Shown: positions 41,935 to 51,065, counted from the first letter of the stretch. The stretch is 64,000 bases of DNA from Steroidobacter denitrificans (GCF_001579945.1 NZ_CP011971.1:770001-834000); one strand, 5' to 3'. Numbers and translations: made by a program. The notes: generated by a model from the sequence alone, not told the origin.

Positions 41935-43368
41935 TTATGCATGCCGGGCTGCCTGGGCAGGTGAGTCTGCGGCCATGACGGCGAGATGGCTTTGCCAATT
42001 GCGCAGGGCTTCGAGCGCTGCCCGTTCCGATACATAGACCGGCAGTCCGGCCTGAGCGAAGGCCTGGCGTACTCGCGGGTCGGGCGCGTGAACGACACAG
42101 GGCTTGCGACTGGTCCGCACGGCATCCGCAGTCTCGCGCACGAAGCGCGGCAGATCGTAGCTCGGGCCACCGATGGCGACCAGACCCAGGACGGCGGCTG
42201 ACACCGCAGGATCGGCGAGGGCGATATTCATCGCCCGTCCCAGGAGACCGGGGTCGGCGAGCAGCATCGCGGTCAGATCGAGAGGGTTGCGATTCAGCGA
42301 AAATTCCGGAAGGGTGCTGTCGAGAGCGGCACAGGTTGCCGGTGAGAGCGCCGCCAGCGGCAGCTCGAGCGCGGCCGCGGCGTCGGCGGCAATGACGCAG
42401 GATGCGCCGGAATTACTGATGAGGGCGATGCCGCCGGCCGGCGCGCCGGCGCCCGGACCGAGATAGAGGGGTATGCTTTCACAAAGATCCGGTAGTCCAT
42501 CCGCGAGGCGGCAGCCGTGCTCACGAAAGAGAGCGGCGATGTCCTGGCCGCTCAAGCCGTCGAAACCCGTCGAGCCGGTGTGCAGTATGGCCGAGCGGGC
42601 GCCCTGGGACGACACACCGCCCAGCATGGCGATGATCGCGATACCGCGGCTGCGCGCCGCCTCGAGCGCCGCGCGCATGGCGGCCGCATCCTTCACTTCT
42701 TCCTGATAGATGAGCAGGACACGCAGCGATTCATCGTTGGCGAGTTGCGCGATGAACTGCGTCACGTCGAGATCGGCCTGATTGCCCGTGGTGCAGACAT
42801 AGCGCACGCCGATCCCGTTGGCGCGCAGCAGCGCATAGGCCGCAGCTCCGAAGCCGCCGCTTTGCGAGACGATGGCTACCGGACCGTCCTGGTGCGGGCA
42901 GTCGAGGTAGACGGAGGCGAAGGACAGGATCGCTCCGTTGGAGAAGTTGGCGATGCCGAGCGTATTGGGGCCGAGCAGCCGGATACCTGTCCGGCGGCAA
43001 GTCTCCATGAGCGCCGCCTGCCGGGCGCTGCCGGCGGCGCCGATCTCGGCGAAGCCCGAGGAAAACAGCAGTACGTGAGGTATGCCGAGGCCGGCGCAGG
43101 CTTCGATTTCGGCGCCGGCTCGATCGGCCGGCACGCATAAAATGGCGACGTCGGGCACCTCCGGCAGGGCGGCCAGGCTGGTGTAGGATGGCAGCCCCTG
43201 CACCGGAGTGCCGTGCCGGGTAACCGGATAGAGGTTGCCGGCGAAGCCGTGGGAGATCAGATGGCGCAGCGGCCGGCCGCCGACCTTGTCCGCGTTATCC
43301 GAGGCGCCGACCACGGCGACGGCGCGCGGGTTCAGCAAGGACTCGATGCCATGAGCGTGTTTGTTCAT
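41935..43368 (-). CDS. ADP-forming acyl-CoA synthetase, alpha-type (CoA-binding) part only
   Basis: This 477-residue protein has an N-terminal CoA-binding Rossmann domain (NPRAVAVVGASDNADKVGGR), then two succinyl-CoA-ligase flavodoxin-like domains (VAIVSQSGGFGAAAYALLR; ISNSGASCVIAADAAA). AILHTGS is the likely phospho-His region. The ATP-grasp beta part found in fused family members is missing and is not encoded next door. It may work with a beta subunit encoded elsewhere or only bind CoA. Its ATG overlaps the MaoC stop (ATGA). Partnership with the downstream CoA transferase is plausible. Confidence 0.85.
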   Translation of the reverse strand: MNKHAHGIESLLNPRAVAVVGASDNADKVGGRPLRHLISHGFAGNLYPVTRHGTPVQGLPSYTSLAALPEVPDVAILCVPADRAGAEIEACAGLGIPHVLLFSSGFAEIGAAGSARQAALMETCRRTGIRLLGPNTLGIANFSNGAILSFASVYLDCPHQDGPVAIVSQSGGFGAAAYALLRANGIGVRYVCTTGNQADLDVTQFIAQLANDESLRVLLIYQEEVKDAAAMRAALEAARSRGIAIIAMLGGVSSQGARSAILHTGSTGFDGLSGQDIAALFREHGCRLADGLPDLCESIPLYLGPGAGAPAGGIALISNSGASCVIAADAAAALELPLAALSPATCAALDSTLPEFSLNRNPLDLTAMLLADPGLLGRAMNIALADPAVSAAVLGLVAIGGPSYDLPRFVRETADAVRTSRKPCVVHAPDPRVRQAFAQAGLPVYVSERAALEALRNWQSHLAVMAADSPAQAARHA

Positions 43369-44261
43369 GAGGGGAAAGCGAACTCCGCCCGGCCGTTGCC
43401 GAGCACCACGACGTCGCGTTCGATGACGCGGACACGAAATAACGCATGATCGGCGCGAGGCCAGATTTCCGTGCGCAGCGTTTCTCCCGGAAATACCGGC
43501 GCGGAAAAGCGGGCGCTCAGCGCCGTCAGGCGCTCGGGGCGATTGTCACAGCAACTCGAAAGAATGGCGCGGCCCGCGACTCCGTAGGTGGCCAGTCCGT
43601 GCAGGATGGGGCGCGGGAAGCCGGCGGCGGCGGCCACGCCTGGATCGGCGTGCAGAGGATTGAGATCGCCGGATAATCGATAGATGAGCGCGGTTTCCGG
43701 CCGGGTGGCCAGATCGCAGATTCGTTCGGGCGCGGTATCGGGCAGGACGGGAGGATCGGACGGCGGCGGATCGCTCGGCTGGCCGGCGGGATGTGCCGCG
43801 CTCGGCGCGCTATAGCCGCCATCGCCGCGACAGAAGCTCAGCTGCTCGAGGGTTGCCAGCAATTCGCCGCCGCTTTTTTCCAGCAGGCGTCGTTCGGTCA
43901 CGACGAGCGCGCCCCTGCCGGGACCCTTGTCGACGATGCGGGTGACGGCATTGTGCGCAACGACGGTGCCGCGCGGCGGCAGGGGTTTGTGGATGCGCAG
44001 GCTGTGCTGGCCGAGTACCAGACGCACCCAGTCGATGGTGGAATCCGGGTGCCGGGCCCAGAAGCCCGGAAATCCCAATACGACCGCCTGGGTCGGCAGC
44101 GCCAGCAGATTCTCCTCGTAGACGAAGCGCAGCTGGCGCTCATCGAGCGGATCCATGCCCACCCCGAGGCCGAGCGCGTAAAGAATCGTGTCCTTCTCGG
44201 TGTAGGTCTGCTCGATCGTCCCGAAAGGCCAGGATTTGAGCCGCTGATAATCGAGCGTCAT
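43365..44261 (-). CDS. double-hotdog MaoC enoyl-CoA hydratase 2
   Basis: This 298-residue protein has two hotdog domains, as in the hydratase-2 part of peroxisomal multifunctional enzyme and mycobacterial HtdY-type proteins. The N-terminal half starts YTEKDTILYALGLGVGMDP. The catalytic motif is in the second half: YRLSGDLNPLHADPGVAAAAG followed by FPRPILHGL (about 190-220). A Pro-rich linker near 165 joins the halves. It should hydrate 2-trans-enoyl-CoA to an R-3-hydroxyacyl-CoA, which the SDR at 45130-46050 could oxidise. It overlaps its neighbours by 4 nt on both sides. Confidence 0.93.
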   Translation of the reverse strand: MTLDYQRLKSWPFGTIEQTYTEKDTILYALGLGVGMDPLDERQLRFVYEENLLALPTQAVVLGFPGFWARHPDSTIDWVRLVLGQHSLRIHKPLPPRGTVVAHNAVTRIVDKGPGRGALVVTERRLLEKSGGELLATLEQLSFCRGDGGYSAPSAAHPAGQPSDPPPSDPPVLPDTAPERICDLATRPETALIYRLSGDLNPLHADPGVAAAAGFPRPILHGLATYGVAGRAILSSCCDNRPERLTALSARFSAPVFPGETLRTEIWPRADHALFRVRVIERDVVVLGNGRAEFAFPS

Positions 44262-45133
44262 GCGGAACCTGCGTGAATGTGACGCCGTGCGAACTCTTCC
44301 ATCCGGCGCTTCTTGAAGCTGATGTCCGAGGGTTGCGCCTTGCCGTCGACCAGAAAATGTGTGCCGTTCGTCATGGTGACGCCGAGCGCCTCGGCCCGCT
44401 CGAACGCGCCGGGCTTCGGGCTGTCGATTCCCGTCCAGACCTCGAAGGGGCGATCCAGGGTGCCCGCCTGCTCCCGTGCCTGCCTGAGTTTCGCCAGCAT
44501 GTCGGGGAGTTCCTCCTCCGTGTGGCGCAGACCCAGCCAGCCGTCATAGCGGGCCGCCCGGCGCAGTGCGGCGTCGCTGGTGCCGCCGATGAAAATAGGC
44601 ACCTGCCGACGGGTGCCGGGGGACATCTGCAGGGGGGCGAAATCGTGGAATCGGCCGTGATATTCGACCATCTCGCCGCTCATCAGCTTGCGCATCACTT
44701 CGAGCTGCTCGTCGACACGTTTGCCGCGCGTATGGAAATCCTGGCCGGTCAGCACGAATTCCGTCTTTTGCCAGCCGATCCCGACACCCAGGATGACGCG
44801 GTCGTCGGCCAGGTAGGCAGCAGTGGAGACCGCTTTGGCTGCGTTGAAGGTGTCGCGCATCGGCAGCACGTACACGGTGGTCAGAAAGCGCAGCGTCCGG
44901 GTCTCGCGCGCCAATGCCGCGGACATTACCCAGGGATCCGGCCAATGGGTTTCCGGGTGCCAAAATACCTGTCCGCTCTTGGTGTAGAAGTATTCGTCGA
45001 CCTGGGTCTTCGTGGTGACGAGATGATCGCCGAACGAAACGCCGTAGAAGCCCAGCTCCTCGGCGAATTTCGCCAGTTCGACGGCCTGGTCGAGCTCACA
45101 AAAGGCAAGCGATTGCCAGAATTTCATGGTCAT
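44258..45133 (-). CDS. luciferase-like monooxygenase (LLM) flavoprotein
   Basis: This 291-residue TIM-barrel protein of the luciferase/F420-dependent family has FAEELGFYGVSFGDHLV near residue 23, a central LADDRVILGVGIGWQKTEF, and PIFIGGTSDAALRRAARYDGW near 180-200. It lies inside a translationally coupled beta-oxidation operon (ATGA overlaps on both sides), so it probably acts on a CoA thioester intermediate or its ketone or aldehyde product. The cofactor (FMN or F420) is unknown. It is only distantly similar to the first LLM at 9871. Confidence 0.88.
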   Translation of the reverse strand: MTMKFWQSLAFCELDQAVELAKFAEELGFYGVSFGDHLVTTKTQVDEYFYTKSGQVFWHPETHWPDPWVMSAALARETRTLRFLTTVYVLPMRDTFNAAKAVSTAAYLADDRVILGVGIGWQKTEFVLTGQDFHTRGKRVDEQLEVMRKLMSGEMVEYHGRFHDFAPLQMSPGTRRQVPIFIGGTSDAALRRAARYDGWLGLRHTEEELPDMLAKLRQAREQAGTLDRPFEVWTGIDSPKPGAFERAEALGVTMTNGTHFLVDGKAQPSDISFKKRRMEEFARRHIHAGSA

Positions 45134-46050
45134 AGCGGATCCCAGCAGAATACTTCGCCGGATCGTTCCAGATCAAAGAACGACCCCTGCAGAGCGGGTA
45201 TCGCGTGCTGCGCGACGCTCTCGGGCGTCCAGCCCTCGGCGCGATGGACCGAGCGTATCGGCCGCGGCTGGCTCATCAGAAAGATCTCGTTGCTGCGCAC
45301 GGCGAAGATCTGGCCGTTCACGCCGTTGGCTGCATCGCTGGCGAGGTATACGGCGAGCGGCGCGATCTTGGCCGCCGTCATTTGTTTCAGCCGCTCGACA
45401 CGCGCCTGCTCCTCGGGTGTGTCCGCGGGGATATTGCTGGTCATGCGGCTCCAGGCGAAGGGCGCAATGCTGTTCGAGCGCACGTTGAACCTTTGCATGT
45501 CGAGCGCGATGGACTTGGAGAGCGCCGCAACGCCCAATTTCGCCGCGGAATAATTGGCTTGCCCGAAATTGCCGATGAGCGCCGAGGTGGAGGTCATGTG
45601 GATCATGCTGCCGGAGGCTTGTTCCTTGAAGTGCAGTGCCGCTGCCCGGCTGACATAGAAGGCGCCGTAAAGATGGACCTTCAGCACGGAGTCCCAGTCG
45701 TCCACACTCATCTTGTGGAAGATGCGGTCGCGCAGGATACCGGCATTGTTCACGATACAATCGATGCGTCCGAAGGTGTCCAGTGCCGTGCCGATCAGGC
45801 GCTCGGCAGCGGCCGGATCCGCGACGCTGTCCGTATTGGCGGCCGCCTCGCCGCCGAATGCGCGTATCTCGTTCACCACTTGTTCGGCAGGGCCCGCGTC
45901 CTTGCCGTCGCCGGACAGCGAAGCGCCGATATCGTTGACCACCACCTTTGCCCCATGACGGGCCATCAGCAGCGCAATCTCCCGACCGATACCGCCGCCG
46001 GAACCGGTCACCACCACCACTTTGCCTGCCACCATTCTGGAATCTGTCAT
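45130..46050 (-). CDS. SDR 3-hydroxyacyl-CoA dehydrogenase (MFE-2-like)
   Basis: This 306-residue SDR resembles the dehydrogenase domain of multifunctional enzyme 2/17-beta-HSD4: VVVVTGSGGGIGREIALLMA (residues 11-30), VVVNDIGASLSG, NNAGILRDRIFHKM, and the catalytic NYSAAKLGV (YxxxK). The long C-terminal tail after about residue 245 is family-typical. It should oxidise R-3-hydroxyacyl-CoA with NAD, which matches the hydratase-2 encoded two genes downstream. Its stop overlaps the start of the LLM gene (ATGA). Confidence 0.92.
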   Translation of the reverse strand: MTDSRMVAGKVVVVTGSGGGIGREIALLMARHGAKVVVNDIGASLSGDGKDAGPAEQVVNEIRAFGGEAAANTDSVADPAAAERLIGTALDTFGRIDCIVNNAGILRDRIFHKMSVDDWDSVLKVHLYGAFYVSRAAALHFKEQASGSMIHMTSTSALIGNFGQANYSAAKLGVAALSKSIALDMQRFNVRSNSIAPFAWSRMTSNIPADTPEEQARVERLKQMTAAKIAPLAVYLASDAANGVNGQIFAVRSNEIFLMSQPRPIRSVHRAEGWTPESVAQHAIPALQGSFFDLERSGEVFCWDPL

Positions 46051-46062
46051 TGTCCCATCTCC

Positions 46063-47214
46063 TCAGGAATCGCTCTTCATCATATTTCGTGCGATGACGA
46101 GCTGCTGAATCTGCGTCGTGCCTTCGAAGATCCGGAACAACCTGACATCCCGGTAGAAACGCTCGATGCCATACTCGGCCATGTAGCCGGCTCCGCCCAG
46201 GATCTGCACCGCCCGGTCGGCGACTCGCCCGCACATTTCGGATGCGAACAGCTTGGCGCAGGACGCTTCGGTGCTCACGTTCTCGCCGCGATCGCGGCGC
46301 TGGGCCGCATCGAGGGTCATGCAGCGTGCGGCGTAGAGTTCCGCCTTGCTGTCGGCGAGCATCGCCTGCACCAGTTGGAACTCGCCGATCGCCTGCCCGA
46401 ACTGCTTGCGCTCTCTCGCATAGCGCAGGGCATCCCCCAGCATGCGTTCGGCGACGCCGACGCAGATGGCGGCGATGTGGATGCGGCCCTTCTCCAGGAC
46501 CTTCATGGCGGTCTTGAATCCAAGTCCGGGCCGTCCGCCGATGATATTCGCGGCCGGCACGCGGCAGTCCTCGAAGATCACGTCACAGGTCCAGGCGCCG
46601 CGCTGCCCCATCTTGCGATCGCGCTTGCCGAGCCGCAGTCCCGGGGTTCCGGCCTCGACGATGAAGGCCGAGACCCCACCGGCTCCCTTGCTGCCGGGAT
46701 CCGTGCGCGCCATGACGGTGAACATGCCGGCCAGCGGCGCATTGGTGATGAAGCGCTTGGTGCCGTTGAGAACATAACTGTCACCGCTGAGCGTCGCCGA
46801 GGTGCGCAGCGAGGCGGCGTCCGAGCCTGCTTCCGGCTCGGTGAGCGCGAAGGAGGCGATGAGTTCCCCGGTGGCGAGACGCGGCAGGTAGCGCGCCTTT
46901 TGTTCGGGCGTGCCGTCCATGAGAATCCCCTGCGAGCCGATGCCGACGGTCGTGCCGAACAGCGAGCGGAAGGCGGGCGAGGTCTGACCCATGACGAACA
47001 TGGCCAGAACCTCTTCCTCCATGGTGAGGCCGAGACCCCCGTATTCCTCGGGGATGGTCAGGCCGAAAAGGCCCATCGCCTTCATTTCCGCGACGATGTC
47101 GGCGGGGATTTCGTCGGTTTCATCGACGATTCGCTCCGCCTGCACCAGGCGCTCACGCACGAAGCGCGAAACGGTCTCCAGCAGCGATCTCAGTGCATCC
47201 TGATCCCGGATCAT
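46063..47214 (-). CDS. acyl-CoA dehydrogenase (short/medium-chain type)
   Basis: This 383-residue enzyme is a complete acyl-CoA dehydrogenase: IPEEYGGLGLTMEEE, the FAD/substrate loop ALTEPEAGSDAASLRTSA (about 127-144), MGQRGAWTCDVIFEDCRVP, ARERKQFGQAIGEFQLVQ, and the C-terminal catalytic-Glu segment RIFEGTTQIQQL. It should homotetramerise and act alone, unlike the paired subunits of modules A and C. It is second in the minus-strand operon, 12 nt before the SDR. Confidence 0.94.
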   Translation of the reverse strand: MIRDQDALRSLLETVSRFVRERLVQAERIVDETDEIPADIVAEMKAMGLFGLTIPEEYGGLGLTMEEEVLAMFVMGQTSPAFRSLFGTTVGIGSQGILMDGTPEQKARYLPRLATGELIASFALTEPEAGSDAASLRTSATLSGDSYVLNGTKRFITNAPLAGMFTVMARTDPGSKGAGGVSAFIVEAGTPGLRLGKRDRKMGQRGAWTCDVIFEDCRVPAANIIGGRPGLGFKTAMKVLEKGRIHIAAICVGVAERMLGDALRYARERKQFGQAIGEFQLVQAMLADSKAELYAARCMTLDAAQRRDRGENVSTEASCAKLFASEMCGRVADRAVQILGGAGYMAEYGIERFYRDVRLFRIFEGTTQIQQLVIARNMMKSDS

Positions 47215-47232
47215 CGAGGCAACTCCGAGCGC

Positions 47233-48393
47233 TCAGTAGGAGCGCGGCAGGCCGAGCAGGTGCTCGGCGACGTAGGCGAGGATCAGGTTGGTCGAGATCG
47301 GTGCCACCTGATAGAGACGTGTTTCGCGGAACTTGCGCTCCACATCATATTCGTTGGCGAAACCGAAGCCGCCGTGGAACTGCAGGCAGGCGTTGGCGGC
47401 TTCCCAGGAGGCTTTGGCCGCGAGGTGCTTGGCCATGTTCGCCTGAGCGCCGCAGGGTTGGCCGGCATCGAACAGACGGCAGGCCTCGAAGCGCATCAGA
47501 TTGGCCGCCTCGATCTCGATGTAGGCTTCGGCGATCGGGAATTGCACGCCCTGATTCTGGCCGATCGGGCGGCCGAAGACGACGCGCCGGTTGGCATAGG
47601 CGGTGACCCGGTCAACGAACCAATGGCCGTCGCCGATGCACTCGGCGGCGATCAGCGTGCGCTCGGCGTTCAGCCCGTCGAGGATGTACTTGAAGCCCTT
47701 GCCCTCCTGACCGATGAGGTTCTCGGCGGAGATCTCCAGATCGTCGAAGAACAGCTCGTTGGTATCTTGATTGAGCATGTTGGGAATGGGTTTCACGGTG
47801 AGACCGCGGCGCATCGCCTCGCGCAGATCCACGACGAAGATCGACATGCCTTCGGACTTCTTGGCGACCTCGGCGAGCGGCGTGGTGCGCGCCAGCAGGA
47901 TCATGAGATCCGAATGTCGTACGCGCGAGATGAAAACTTTTTGACCGTTGACGAGATAGCGGTCACCCTTCTTGACGGCGGTCGTCCTGATGCGGGTGGT
48001 GTCGGTGCCGCTCGTGGGTTCGGTGACCCCCATCGCCTGCAGCCGCAGTTCACCCGAGGCGATCTTCGGCAGGTAGCGCTGCTTCTGTTCCTCCGAGCCG
48101 TGGCGCAGCAGTGTCCCCATGTTGTACATCTGCCCATGGCAGGCGGCAGAGTTGCCGCCGCAGCGGTTGATTTCTTCCATGATGACCGAGGCTTCGGCAA
48201 GGCCGAGGCCGGAACCCCCGTACTGCTGGGGAATCAGCGCCGCCAGCCATCCCGCCTTGGTCAGCGCCTGGACGAATTCCTCGGGATAGGCCTGCTCGGC
48301 CTCCTTCCGGCGGAAATACTCGTCCGGGAATGCCGTGCAGAGATCCCGCACGGCATCGCGTATGTCTGCGTAGTTCTCGGTCCTTGTCTTCAA
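47233..48393 (-). CDS. acyl-CoA dehydrogenase family protein
   Basis: This 386-residue acyl-CoA dehydrogenase begins with helical ENYADIRDAVRDLCTAFPDE. It has GVTEPTSGTDTTRIRTTAVK as the loop near FAD, NMLNQDTNELFFDDLEIS, and AERTLIAAECIG, where a Glu could act as the base as in isovaleryl-CoA dehydrogenase-type enzymes. The C-terminus is QFHGGFGFANEYDVERKFRE. It is the first gene of the minus-strand operon; the candidate operator at 48468-48487 lies 75 nt upstream. The next gene follows after 18 nt. Confidence 0.92.
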   Translation of the reverse strand: MKTRTENYADIRDAVRDLCTAFPDEYFRRKEAEQAYPEEFVQALTKAGWLAALIPQQYGGSGLGLAEASVIMEEINRCGGNSAACHGQMYNMGTLLRHGSEEQKQRYLPKIASGELRLQAMGVTEPTSGTDTTRIRTTAVKKGDRYLVNGQKVFISRVRHSDLMILLARTTPLAEVAKKSEGMSIFVVDLREAMRRGLTVKPIPNMLNQDTNELFFDDLEISAENLIGQEGKGFKYILDGLNAERTLIAAECIGDGHWFVDRVTAYANRRVVFGRPIGQNQGVQFPIAEAYIEIEAANLMRFEACRLFDAGQPCGAQANMAKHLAAKASWEAANACLQFHGGFGFANEYDVERKFRETRLYQVAPISTNLILAYVAEHLLGLPRSY

Positions 48394-48467
48394 GAGTCGA
48401 TCCCCTTCGTGGGCGCAGTGTGGTTGCAGTTCAGGGTGCTATGAGTAGTCACCGCGGGGAGTGCTCG

Positions 48468-48487
48468 CGTCGTCCAAAGAGACGATG
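48468..48487. promoter_or_regulatory. candidate regulon operator, site 6
   Basis: CGTCGTCC-AAAG-AGACGATG matches the recurring palindrome with two changes, one in each half. It lies in the divergent gap 48394-48628, 75 nt before the minus-strand operon and 142 nt before module C. Nothing else is recognised in the gap. Confidence 0.6.
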
Positions 48488-48628
48488 ACCGGGCCGATAC
48501 GATTCCACCAAACTCGAGTGCAAGATTCGTATGCAACCCGGGTTCCAGGGCGAAGTCCGCTGCGGTTGAGTGCCTTTGGATACCGGTATGGACCACCCGG
48601 TCCATATACCACGTGGAGAAGCGATCAT

Positions 48629-49822
48629 ATGGATTTCCGCTATACCCCTGATGAGCAGGAATTTCGCCTGGAAGTTCGCAAATTCATCGCGGAGCACTGT
48701 CCACCCGAACTCAAAGGCTTTCATGAGATCCACGCCGAGCATGTGCATCTCGAGATGGCCTTCCTGAAGAAAATGGCGGACAAGGGCTGGCTGGGCGCCG
48801 CATTTCCCAAGGAGTACGGCGGCCTGGGCGGGGAACGGATGCCCATGGTCGAATATATTCTGATCGACGAATTGCATCATGCGGATCTTGAGGGCGTCGC
48901 GGTGACCCTCACCTACATCGTGGGCATTATCGGTAACACCCTGTTGCAGATTGCTTCCGAGGAGCTCAAGCAGGAGTTTCTGCCGCGCATGCTTGCCGCG
49001 GAACTGCGCTTCGCCATCAACTACAGCGAGCCCGATTCCGGTAACGACATCGCCAGTATCCGCACGCGTGCGGTCGACGATGGCGACGACTTTCTCATCA
49101 CCGGTCAAAAGCGCTTCATCACCTGCGCCGACACGTCCGATTATTTGTGGACGCTGGTGCGTACGGAGGCGGGATCGGTACGGCACAAGGGCCTGAGCAT
49201 CGTCCTGATGCGTTCCAACCTGCCTGGAGTCACCATCCAGGTATTCGAAATGATGAATGGTATCCAGACCTGCGAGGTCTACATGGACGAGGTGCGGGTG
49301 CCGAAACGCTACCTGGTCGGCGAGCGCGGCCGCGGCTGGGAGCACCTGATGGAGGCGCTGGCCCGCGAGCGTATGACCATGATCAATTTCAAGGCCGTAA
49401 GCGAGCCGTTCGAACGCTTCACGCAATGGGTGCGCGGCGCCGAGATCGACGGTCAGCGCCTGGCTGCGGATCCGGTGGTCAGGCAGTCGCTGGCGAACAT
49501 GCATGTGAAAATCGCCGGCGGCAAAATGATGCAACTCATCGCCGGGGCGCGCACCGCCGACAAGAACTACATTCCGACGCTCGAGGCCTCGGCCTGCAAG
49601 ATGTACCGCGCCATGCTGAGTTGGGAGAAGGCCAATCTCGCCCTCGACATCATGCGTTCCAACGGACTCCTGACGGAGGGCAGCCCGGACGCGCCGCTCG
49701 ATGGCTGGTGGGCAGCCGAATACGGCTGGGCGGGTCATGAACTTTCCGGTGCGGGCGGCATGGATCTTAATCGAAAAATCATCGCCCAGCAGGGACTCGG
49801 CCTGCCGCGATGGTCGAATTGA
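48629..49822 (+). CDS. acyl-CoA dehydrogenase subunit, module C (ChsE2-like)
   Basis: This 397-residue protein is paralogous to 21979-23172 of module A: MDFRYTPDEQEFRLEVRKFI, a FAD/substrate loop NYSEPDSGNDIASIRTRA, DFLITGQKRFITCADTSDYL and EVYMDEVRVPKRYLVGERG. It probably forms the FAD-bearing half of a heterotetramer with the next gene. ATG 48629 follows GTGGAGAAG; the open frame runs 168 nt further upstream over the candidate operator but has no family similarity there. A 13-bp tandem duplication covers its stop. Confidence 0.88.
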   Translation: MDFRYTPDEQEFRLEVRKFIAEHCPPELKGFHEIHAEHVHLEMAFLKKMADKGWLGAAFPKEYGGLGGERMPMVEYILIDELHHADLEGVAVTLTYIVGIIGNTLLQIASEELKQEFLPRMLAAELRFAINYSEPDSGNDIASIRTRAVDDGDDFLITGQKRFITCADTSDYLWTLVRTEAGSVRHKGLSIVLMRSNLPGVTIQVFEMMNGIQTCEVYMDEVRVPKRYLVGERGRGWEHLMEALARERMTMINFKAVSEPFERFTQWVRGAEIDGQRLAADPVVRQSLANMHVKIAGGKMMQLIAGARTADKNYIPTLEASACKMYRAMLSWEKANLALDIMRSNGLLTEGSPDAPLDGWWAAEYGWAGHELSGAGGMDLNRKIIAQQGLGLPRWSN

Positions 49823-49839
49823 GCGATCGAATTGAGCGA
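49814..49839. repeat. perfect 13-bp tandem duplication across a stop codon
   Basis: TCGAATTGAGCGA occurs at 49814-49826 and 49827-49839 without a gap; the first copy contains the stop of the acyl-CoA dehydrogenase gene (49820-49822). Degenerate copies of TTGAACGA continue to about 49862. Confidence 0.85.
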
Positions 49840-49877
49840 GTGCTGAACGAGTATTGAACGACTGGTGAGCGATACCC

Positions 49878-51056
49878 ATGAACGTCAATCTGACCGATGA
49901 ACAACAGATGATGGTGGACAGCGCCCGGGAGTTCCTGCGGGATTCGTGTCCGCTCGCCACCATACGCGACTGGGAGAAGCTTCCCGATCGCTATCCCCAC
50001 GAACTCTGGATGCAGATGGCCGGGATGGGCTGGACCGGGGCCATTTATCCGGAGGATTGCGGCGGTATGGGCCTGGCGAATCTCGACATGGCGCTGCTGA
50101 TGCGGGAGATGGGGCGGGTGGCCTTGCCGAGCCCGATCCTGTCCACGGTGCTGCTCGCCGGCCGTGCGGTTCTCGAAGGCGGTTCCGAGGAACAGAAACG
50201 CACTCTCCTGCCCAGGATCGCAGCAGGGGAGCTGTTGATGTCCTTTGCCTTCGGCGAGGCCAGCGCACGGCCCGATGCTGCGACGGTCAAGACGACGGCA
50301 CGGCTCGAACAAGGGCGTTACGTGCTGAACGGTATCAAGCACTATGTGGAATTCGCCGAGCAGGCCGAGAAAATGCTCGTCGTGGCGCGGACCCGCGACA
50401 GCGGCGATCCCGAGCAGGGCTTGACGATGTTCCTGATCGATGCCCGCACGCCCGGCATCGAGTATGTCCCGCTGCAGACGCTGGCCTTGCAGCCCCAGGC
50501 AAAGGTCTTGCTGAACAACGTATCGGTCGACGCCGGCAATGTGGTCGGCCGGGTAGATCACGCCTGGTCCGTGCTCGACCCCGTGATCCAGGCCGCCACG
50601 GTCATCCTTTGCGGCTATATGACCGGCATCGCGGAAGGCGCGCATGAACTGGCGGTGAGTTACTCCAAGGAACGAGTGCAGTACGGCCAGCCAATCGGAG
50701 CCTTCCAGGCAATACAGAACTATCTGGCCACGGCCTGGGCAAAGAATGCCATGGGTGAGTATCTCGGCTATTACGCCGCCTGGCTCATCGATCAGGGTAT
50801 CCCGAGCCGCGAGGCGGTATCCACGGCGAAGGCCTTTGTCGGCTATTCAGCCGTGGAGTCCACGCAGCTGGCGACCCAACTGCACGGTGGACTGGGCGCG
50901 ACGGCCGATGCGCGTACGACACCGTTCCTGCGCTGGGCCAAGCAGTTGCAGCAGACGCTGGGCAATAGCCAGTATCACGAGACGATCGTTGCGGCGGAAA
51001 TCCTCGACAAGGATCCGACAGGATTCGACGAGAAATACTCGCTCGCCTACATATAG
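49878..51056 (+). CDS. acyl-CoA dehydrogenase subunit, module C (ChsE1-like)
   Basis: This 392-residue protein is paralogous to 20824-21948 of module A: NLTDEQQMMVDSAREFLRDS, GWTGAIYPEDCGGMGL, and an FAD-loop position reading SFAFGEASARPDAATVKTTA in place of TEPxAGSD. The C-terminus has KERVQYGQPIGAFQAIQ and QLHGGLGATADART. As in module A, the degenerate loop suggests one active and one structural subunit. It follows its partner by 55 nt and precedes the MaoC gene by 9 nt. Confidence 0.87.
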   Translation: MNVNLTDEQQMMVDSAREFLRDSCPLATIRDWEKLPDRYPHELWMQMAGMGWTGAIYPEDCGGMGLANLDMALLMREMGRVALPSPILSTVLLAGRAVLEGGSEEQKRTLLPRIAAGELLMSFAFGEASARPDAATVKTTARLEQGRYVLNGIKHYVEFAEQAEKMLVVARTRDSGDPEQGLTMFLIDARTPGIEYVPLQTLALQPQAKVLLNNVSVDAGNVVGRVDHAWSVLDPVIQAATVILCGYMTGIAEGAHELAVSYSKERVQYGQPIGAFQAIQNYLATAWAKNAMGEYLGYYAAWLIDQGIPSREAVSTAKAFVGYSAVESTQLATQLHGGLGATADARTTPFLRWAKQLQQTLGNSQYHETIVAAEILDKDPTGFDEKYSLAYI

Positions 51057-51065
51057 GAGATTGCG

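Noticed and set aside
45205-48444. Very long plus-strand open frame of over 1000 codons opposite acyl-CoA dehydrogenase and SDR genes
   Set aside because: It is antisense to four well-supported genes, is rich in His, Arg and Gly as antisense frames are, and shows no domain.
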